A DNA stretch of 64,000 nucleotides from Nocardia arthritidis NBRC 100137 (GTDB lineage: Bacteria > Actinomycetota > Actinomycetes > Mycobacteriales > Mycobacteriaceae): positions 1 through 64,000 of the forward strand of contig NZ_BDBB01000015.1 in NCBI RefSeq assembly GCF_001612765.1. Direction: 5' to 3'. Within the stretch, counting starts at the first letter, position 1. Every line of letters starts with the position of its first letter. Position numbers and translations under genes: made by a program. Shown in pieces: positions 59,120 through 64,000 of this stretch. The notes below the pieces were generated by a model. It did not search any database. It saw only the letters and a list, made by a program, of their open reading frames with translations, and was not told where the DNA came from.

Positions 59120-60028
59120 TCAGCTCACAGCGCCGTTGACGACGGACTTGGTGATGGCGCCTTCCTGGACGCCCCAGTTCTTCGTGATCTCGAGGTACTT
59201 GCCGGTGTCGATCAGGTGCTGGACCGCTTTCTGCAGCACGGCGGCCAGCGGCGCGCCCTTGGGCACCGCCCAGCCATAGGGCGCGGAGTCGAACACCGGG
59301 CCCGCGTTCTCGATCTTGCCGCCGCTCTGCTTGATCGCGTACGCCGTCACCGGGGAGTCGGCCGACATGGCGTCGACCTGACCGAGCACCAGCGCGTTGG
59401 TCGCGGCGCTCTGCTCGTCGAACGGCTTGATGTCGATGGCGGGCTTGCCCTCGGCGACGCACTTGGCGCTCTTGGCGGGCACCTCGTCGGTGTGCTCCAC
59501 CGTGGTGGCCTGCACGGCGACCTTCTTGCCGCAAGCGTTCTCCGGGTCGACCGGCTTGCCCTTCTGCTGGGCCCACTGGACGCCCGCGTTGAAGTAGGTG
59601 GTGAAGTCGACCTGCTGCTCGCGTTCCTTGGAGTCGGTGATCGACGACATGCCCACGTCGTAGGTTCCGGCCTGGATGGAGGGGATGATCTTCTCGAAGG
59701 CCGACTCGACGTATTCGGCCTCGACGCCGAGCACGGAAGCGACCGCGTCCATCAGATCCACATCGAAGCCGACGATCCGGCCGCTCGCGTCCTTGTACTC
59801 GTTCGGCTGATAGGGGATGTTCACGCCGACGGCGAGCTTGCCGGACTGTTTTATCTTGTCGGGGAGTTGCGCGGCGATCTCGTCGACTTTGTCCACCTGC
59901 ACCTTGGCCGCCGAGGGTCCGGTGTCCTCGGTGTTCGTAGTACAGCCCGTCAGCACCAACGCACCCGCGGCGAGCGCACCCATGGTGGCTCGCAGGGCGC
60001 GCCTGCCGAGAAACGAACGATCAGACAC
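59120..60028 (-). CDS. Polar amino acid ABC transporter, substrate-binding lipoprotein
   Basis: The 302-residue lipoprotein has a basic n-region and a lipobox LVLTGC with Cys29 if read from GTG 60028. The mature part is a type 3 periplasmic-binding fold (KLAVGVNIPYQPNEYKDASGRIVGFDVDLMDAVASVLG). GTG 60028 has GGAGG six bases upstream and gives the cleanest signal peptide; ATG 60043 is an alternative. The amino acid bound is unknown. It is first in the transporter operon. Confidence 0.9.
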   Translation of the reverse strand: MSDRSFLGRRALRATMGALAAGALVLTGCTTNTEDTGPSAAKVQVDKVDEIAAQLPDKIKQSGKLAVGVNIPYQPNEYKDASGRIVGFDVDLMDAVASVLGVEAEYVESAFEKIIPSIQAGTYDVGMSSITDSKEREQQVDFTTYFNAGVQWAQQKGKPVDPENACGKKVAVQATTVEHTDEVPAKSAKCVAEGKPAIDIKPFDEQSAATNALVLGQVDAMSADSPVTAYAIKQSGGKIENAGPVFDSAPYGWAVPKGAPLAAVLQKAVQHLIDTGKYLEITKNWGVQEGAITKSVVNGAVS

Positions 60029-60275
60029 AACAGCCCTCCACATTTCGGCTCCACGCAACCCGGGCGTCATCACCCGTTTGGCAATCTAAGCGACCGGGAC
60101 GCTCCGCGCTGGACAGTAATGCAACAGCAACACGACCGGTCGCGCCGTCCGATGCCGGTTCACCGGCGGGACACCCTACCTTCCTCATCACTGACCTGCG
60201 AATTCAGGACCGGGTGCGGGCCGTGCGGCGCTCCGGGCGAGCGAACGCCGACGGCGTACGAATGACCGGGTCCGG

Positions 60276-61370
60276 CTACCGGCGGTGCACCCTGGCGCAC
60301 ACCTGCTCGGTGAATTCACTGGTGGAGGCCAGTCCCCCGAGGTCGGCGGTGGCGATGCCCGCCTCGAAGGTCGCGGCCACGGCCCGCTCGATCCGCTCAC
60401 CCGCCCGCGCCAAGGTCACCTCGGCGTCCCGGGTTGCCAGCCAGCGCAACAGCATCGCCGACGACAACTGCAGCGCCGCCGGGTTCGCCCGGTTGTGCCC
60501 GGCCAGCGACGGCGCCGCGCCGTGCACCGCCTGCGCCATCGCCGTGGTGGCCGAACAGTTCAGCGACGCGGCCAGCCCGAGCGATCCGCTCAGTTCCCCG
60601 GCCAGGTCGGACAGGATGTCACCGAACAGGTTCTCGGTGACCAGGACGTCGTAATCGGCGGCGGCTCGGACCAGGTGCGCGGCCGCCGCGTCGACGTGTT
60701 CGTCGTCCACCTCGATCCCCGGGTACGCCTGGCCGATCTCGTGGCAGACGTCGCGGAACAGCCCCATCGTCAGCGGCAAAACATTGGCCTTGTGCACGAT
60801 GGTCACCCGCTTGCGGCGGGTCGCGGCCAGCCGGAAAGCCTGGTGCGCGATCCGCTCGCAGGCCGCACGGGTCACCAGCCCCACCGACATCGCGACATCC
60901 GGCGTCGGCCGGAACTCCCCCGAGCCGGCGAACATGTTGCGGTCGGCGTAGAACCCTTCGCTGTTCTCCCGGACGATCACCAGGTCGATATCCGGCGCCA
61001 CCGCGTGCACACCGGCGAAGGCCCGCGCGGGACGGATGTTGGCGTAGAGGCCGAAATGCTTGCGGATAAGGCCGCCGGGCGCGACACGATGTTCGGCCGG
61101 ATAGGACGCGTTGTCGTGCGGGCCGAGAATCCACGCGTCCACTCCGGCCAACTCCTCGAGTGTCCGCTCGGGCAGTGGGGCGCCGAACTCGGCGATGGCG
61201 CGATGCCCCATGAGCAGCGGCACCCACTCGACCGGCGCGGCTCCCGCCGCGGCCATCGCCTCGTCGACCACCTGCCCGGCTGCTCGCACCACCTCGGGGC
61301 CGATCCCGTCGCCATCGATCAGGCCGAGCCGCAGCGCCCGGTTCCGGCGGGGTTGGTTCGCGTCGTTCAC
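60276..61370 (-). CDS. Isopropylmalate/isocitrate-dehydrogenase-family enzyme
   Basis: The 364-residue protein has the beta-decarboxylating dehydrogenase pattern: LGLIDGDGIGPEVV at the start, HFGLYANIRPARAF, VIVRENSEGFYADRN, VHKANVLPLTMGLFRD with the active lysine, and the metal site GDILSDLAGELSGSLGLAASLN. It oxidises and decarboxylates a 2-hydroxy acid with NAD. Sequence and context do not separate 3-isopropylmalate from tartrate or homoisocitrate. No leuCD genes are adjacent, so a catabolic role is possible. Confidence 0.85.
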   Translation of the reverse strand: MNDANQPRRNRALRLGLIDGDGIGPEVVRAAGQVVDEAMAAAGAAPVEWVPLLMGHRAIAEFGAPLPERTLEELAGVDAWILGPHDNASYPAEHRVAPGGLIRKHFGLYANIRPARAFAGVHAVAPDIDLVIVRENSEGFYADRNMFAGSGEFRPTPDVAMSVGLVTRAACERIAHQAFRLAATRRKRVTIVHKANVLPLTMGLFRDVCHEIGQAYPGIEVDDEHVDAAAAHLVRAAADYDVLVTENLFGDILSDLAGELSGSLGLAASLNCSATTAMAQAVHGAAPSLAGHNRANPAALQLSSAMLLRWLATRDAEVTLARAGERIERAVAATFEAGIATADLGGLASTSEFTEQVCARVHRR

Positions 61371-61448
61371 CGGAACATCCTCCCGCCGGCGCGCCGTGCT
61401 GCCGGAAGCGGCCCGCGGACACGCCGATCGCGGTTACCTTCGGGGACC

Positions 61449-61979
61449 ATGGTGCAGTCGGTCGAACTACTCCTCGACGAGGCCGCCGACACCGAGATCC
61501 GCCGGCAGTGGCAACTGCTCGCGGAGGCCGGTGTGCGGAGCCTCGCCGCGCGCACCGACGAGTCCAATCGTCCGCACATCACCGCCGCGGTGGCCAGGCA
61601 GATCTGGCCGCGCATCGAGCAGGCGCTGGACGAGCAGGTGTTCGCGCCGATCCCGGTACGGCTCGGTGGCGTGGTGGTCTTCGGTGCGCGCCGTCCCATC
61701 CTGGTGCGGCTGGTGGTTCCGACCGAGGCGCTGCTCACCCTGCACCGCCGGATCTTCCACACGATCTCCCCGTGCCCCGGCGTACCGGCCAACGTGCAAC
61801 CGGACGCGTGGACCCCGCACATCACCCTGGCCAGGCGCGTGCCGCCGCACCAACTCGGCGAGGCGATCCACGCCGTCGCCAGGGACCGGGATTTTCCGGC
61901 GACCGTGCTGGGTATCCGTCGATGGGACGGGGATCAGCGGCGCGAGTGGCCGGTCGGCCGGATCCGCCGTGGAAGATAA
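61449..61979 (+). CDS. 2'-5' RNA ligase / 2H phosphoesterase family protein
   Basis: The 176-residue protein carries the two HxT motifs that define 2H phosphoesterases: His43-Ile-Thr45 (NRPHITAAV) and His124-Ile-Thr126 (WTPHITLARR). These hydrolyse or join 2'-phospho or cyclic phosphate groups in RNA or nucleotides. The cellular substrate is unknown. ATG 61449 follows a GGGGAC sequence. Thioredoxin lies 47 bases downstream on the same strand. Confidence 0.85.
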   Translation: MVQSVELLLDEAADTEIRRQWQLLAEAGVRSLAARTDESNRPHITAAVARQIWPRIEQALDEQVFAPIPVRLGGVVVFGARRPILVRLVVPTEALLTLHRRIFHTISPCPGVPANVQPDAWTPHITLARRVPPHQLGEAIHAVARDRDFPATVLGIRRWDGDQRREWPVGRIRRGR

Positions 61980-62026
61980 CCGGAGCAGCCCGCGTTGTAG
62001 CAGGCACACCGAAACGAGAGGACGTC

Positions 62027-62398
62027 ATGGCCACCCAGACGCTGACCCAGCAGAATTTCGACGAGGTAGTCACCGGAAACGACGTGGTAGTCGTCGATTT
62101 CTGGGCCGATTGGTGCGGTCCGTGCAAGAGTTTCGCACCGACTTTCGAGGCCTCCTCCGACAAGCACCCCGACGTGGTGCACGGAAAGGTCGACACCGAA
62201 TCCGAGCAGGGCCTCGCGGCGGCCGCCAACATCCGCTCCATCCCGACGATCATGGCTTTCCGGGAGGGCGTGCTGGTGTTCGCGCAGCCCGGCGCACTGC
62301 CGCCCGCGGCGCTCGAGGATCTGGTGACCCAGGTCAAGGCGCTGGACATGGACGAGGTGCGCAAGCAGATCGCCGAGCAGCAGCAGGCCGCCGAGTAG
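62027..62398 (+). CDS. Thioredoxin
   Basis: The 123-residue protein is a canonical thioredoxin with the active site WCGPC (Cys30, Cys33) in VVVDFWADWCGPCKSF and the cis-proline at about residue 73 (RSIPTIMAF). A helical extension of about 20 residues (MDEVRKQIAEQQQ) follows the usual C-terminus. AGAGGACGTC precedes the ATG. It reduces protein disulphides using thioredoxin reductase. Confidence 0.93.
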   Translation: MATQTLTQQNFDEVVTGNDVVVVDFWADWCGPCKSFAPTFEASSDKHPDVVHGKVDTESEQGLAAAANIRSIPTIMAFREGVLVFAQPGALPPAALEDLVTQVKALDMDEVRKQIAEQQQAAE

Positions 62399-62572
62399 CA
62401 GACCCACGGTGGACCATGCGGCGGGATAGGCCTTGCGCCGCAAGGGTATTCATTCGGGCCCGGATATCGACGCGTGCAAGCGCCAGTCCGTATCCGGGCC
62501 CGCCTGCACGTCCGGGGCCGGCCAGCGTCCAACCGCGGGACGTGATGCCGCCCCGCGGCCGGACGCCGGATC

Positions 62573-63010
62573 TCAGGACACGCCGAGCAGATTGACGCCC
62601 GCGATCATGGCGCGGACCGTCGACTCGGCGCCGTCGTCCGCGATCGCCGCGCCCCAGCCGCGCCTGCCGTTGCATTCGCACTGCACGAACGTGGCGGTGC
62701 CCTCCGCGGTGCGCCGCTGGTGGAATTGCAGGATCTCCACGGGATAGCCCTCCTCGTAGAGGGCAGAGGTCATCGCCGCGACGGGGCTGCCGGTGGCGAT
62801 GACGGTCCGCAGATGGCCTGTGAACTCCAGCGTGGCGGTGAACTCCGCGGTCCTTGCGCCCGCGGGCGACCATTCGCCGAGGCGAATCGGACCGCCGTGC
62901 GCACAGTAGCGGCTGTGGAACTGCGCCGAGGTCAGGCCAGCCGCTTCGGCACGTAGGGCCTTGGGAGCGGCGGCGCGGAACAGGTCTGTATCAAGAGTCA
63001 GAATGGTCAT
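62573..63010 (-). CDS. Stand-alone LeuA allosteric-domain-like protein
   Basis: The 145-residue protein resembles the C-terminal regulatory (leucine-binding) domain of 2-isopropylmalate synthase: FTATLEFTGHLRTVIATGSPVAAMTSALYEEGYPVEILQFHQ, then TATFVQCECNGRRGWGAAIADDGAESTVRAMIAGVN. There is no catalytic barrel. The N-terminal helix region (DLFRAAAPKALRAEAAGL) is unlike LeuA. It could bind a branched-chain or related ligand; function unknown. An isopropylmalate-dehydrogenase-like gene lies 1.2 kb away. Confidence 0.7.
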   Translation of the reverse strand: MTILTLDTDLFRAAAPKALRAEAAGLTSAQFHSRYCAHGGPIRLGEWSPAGARTAEFTATLEFTGHLRTVIATGSPVAAMTSALYEEGYPVEILQFHQRRTAEGTATFVQCECNGRRGWGAAIADDGAESTVRAMIAGVNLLGVS

Positions 63011-63436
63011 TGAAAGTAGGTCTTCCCGAATAATGTCGTGGCTCAGTTGACAGAGGGGACCAGCACTAACAAGTGGAAAAGCCCGCAGCGAGGGGGCCGG
63101 CCCGGATCAGACCCCGCTACGGCGGGCTACTACGAGAACTCGGGGAAGCGGCGCCACCGTCGCGGTGAGCGGAAGTAGCTCGGCGCGAACCTCGGACTCG
63201 GAGGCGGTAGCCTGCGCAGCCACGGAGGGCCCGATGAGCGACGCCGAAAGCAGAGCGCTGTCGCGGTCTGCGACGGTGAGCGCTGCACTGCGGCGGTCGG
63301 CGGGATTCGGCACGGCATCGAGGATAGGGACATCGCGGCGCAATAGCAACCACATCCGATGCCCGATTTGTCTACTGACGAGTACCATCTGTGCAGTTCA
63401 GGACGTTGCGGCCGGTACGAGGGTAGCGTCGGTGAC

Positions 63437-63751
63437 ATGGGTCTCCTCGTGGCCATGACCATTCCGGGTCTGGCGGTGCTGCTCATCCTCCTGGCCTTCG
63501 CCGAAGTGGCCTGGAACAAGCTGACCGGCAGCCGAGCACTGCCCTGGACTCGCACGCGATCCGGCCGTCCGGTGGCGGCCGCGGGCTTCGAGGAGGTCAC
63601 GGCGGTCTTCCAGGGCGGCAAGCACCGCGAGTTCGAGCAGCGCCTGACGACGCTGATGCACCGGGAGGACCTCTCCGACGGCGCGCCGCCGCGCGACGAG
63701 GTGGACCTCACAGCAGGTTCGGCGCGCCTCGTGCCGCACCGTCTCTCGTGA
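63437..63751 (+). CDS. DUF6191 family small membrane protein
   Basis: The 104-residue protein has one N-terminal membrane segment (GLLVAMTIPGLAVLLILLAFAEV), followed by a soluble region with AWNKLTGSRALPWTRTRSGRPVAAAGFEEVTAVFQGGKHREFEQ, which matches DUF6191 of streptomycetes and nocardiae. Function unknown. ATG 63437 follows GGTGAC. The 426-base gap upstream (63011-63436) shows no firm gene; a frame on the minus strand there (63107-63388) lacks support. Confidence 0.75.
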   Translation: MGLLVAMTIPGLAVLLILLAFAEVAWNKLTGSRALPWTRTRSGRPVAAAGFEEVTAVFQGGKHREFEQRLTTLMHREDLSDGAPPRDEVDLTAGSARLVPHRLS

Positions 63752-63765
63752 AACACGCCACAACA

Positions 63766-63801
63766 CAGTGAGATCCGGCGATTCACACCCGGATCTCACT
63801 G
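63766..63801. terminator. Bidirectional terminator
   Basis: CAGTGAGATCCGG (63766-63778) pairs perfectly with CCGGATCTCACTG (63789-63801) over 13 bases around a 10-base loop, between the convergent DUF6191 and carbonic anhydrase genes. Confidence 0.65.
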
Positions 63802-63820
63802 CGGTAGTGGGGAATTCGCC

Positions 63821-64000
63821 TTACTGACGGCGAAGAACCTCGTTCAGCTTGCCGGTGGCCACGTCGAACACGAAACCGCGGATCGAGTCCTTGTGCGGCA
63901 CGAACGGGCTGGCGACGATGCGCGCGATCGACTGCCGCACATCGGTTTCCGGGTCGGAGAACGACTCCGCCGACCAGTCCGGCTTGATGCCGGTCTCCTC
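63821..64000 (-). CDS. Beta-carbonic anhydrase, C-terminal fragment
   Basis: The last 59 codons are present and the gene continues past the right edge. The sequence (DVRQSIARIVASPFVPHKD, then SIRGFVFDVATGKLNEV) matches the C-terminal part of plant-type beta-carbonic anhydrases such as Rv1284, in which this segment follows the zinc-site region. The active-site Cys and His residues lie outside the window. It would interconvert CO2 and bicarbonate, which could supply PEP carboxylase, although the two genes are 53 kb apart. Confidence 0.85.
   Translation of the reverse strand, partial: EETGIKPDWSAESFSDPETDVRQSIARIVASPFVPHKDSIRGFVFDVATGKLNEVLRRQ

Noticed and set aside
63107..63388. A 93-codon frame on the minus strand
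   Set aside because: It has no ribosome-binding site, no similarity and a composition like neighbouring non-coding sequence; it cannot be excluded, only not supported.

Overview
The window is high-GC actinobacterial DNA. Gene content and order point to Nocardia or a close relative. Read from right to left, rpsA, coaE with a C-terminal GrpB domain, a DUF402 gene, uvrB, a TB15.3-like universal stress protein, uvrA, infC-rpmI-rplT-tsnR and pheS-pheT follow, from memory, the order of the Mycobacterium tuberculosis Rv1630-Rv1650 region, with Nocardia-type accessory genes between the blocks. The genus is an inference. No rRNA, tRNA, CRISPR array, prophage or insertion sequence was seen.

Layout. 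1-12.4 kb: regulator/enzyme pairs (LysR/SDR, WYL/PPOX, WYL/epoxide hydrolase), an FAD monooxygenase, a D-amino-acid PLP enzyme, PEP carboxylase, a VOC protein, a lone conservon-type GTPase and a DUF3558 lipoprotein. 12.4-23 kb: two unknown genes, a hydrolase, pheT-pheS, an MFS exporter with its TetR regulator, tsnR, rplT, rpmI and infC, whose only well-placed start codon is ATC. 23-28.2 kb: DinB-like and DUF1844 genes, a hydrolase, and uvrA. 28.6-37.3 kb: a DevS/DosT-like haem sensor kinase, a DATIN-like (Rv0079) ribosome-associated protein with a DosR-like box upstream, a beta-ketoacyl synthase, a PAS-PAS-GGDEF cyclase, an ABM protein, a HelR/HelD-like ATPase and the universal stress protein. 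37.7-45.5 kb: DoxX, AraC, a VOC protein, uvrB, tandem DUF402 paralogues, coaE and one probable small gene. 45.9-50.8 kb: a MarR/MFS pair, a TetR/membrane-protein pair, two head-to-head truncated genes and an unknown gene. 50.9-64 kb: rpsA, a methyltransferase, a small protein with a repeated ribosome-binding site, a ribbon-helix-helix/SPFH pair, a LysR/FAD oxidase pair, a polar amino acid ABC transporter, an isopropylmalate-dehydrogenase-like enzyme, a 2'-5' RNA ligase-like protein, thioredoxin, a LeuA-domain protein, a DUF6191 protein and the end of a beta-carbonic anhydrase.

Themes. uvrA and uvrB each carry a match to the mycobacterial RecA-independent (PafBC) DNA-damage promoter, so two of the three UvrABC subunits appear to share damage control. 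The haem kinase, DATIN homologue and DosR-like box form a small hypoxia/dormancy cluster without an adjacent response regulator. At least four divergent regulator/target pairs show repeated or palindromic operator candidates that can be read by eye. The best candidates for less-described biology are the ribbon-helix-helix/SPFH pair with a palindromic promoter element, the five-fold repeated Shine-Dalgarno sequence next to it, the membrane-anchored DUF402 duplicate, and the paired truncation at 49.5 kb.
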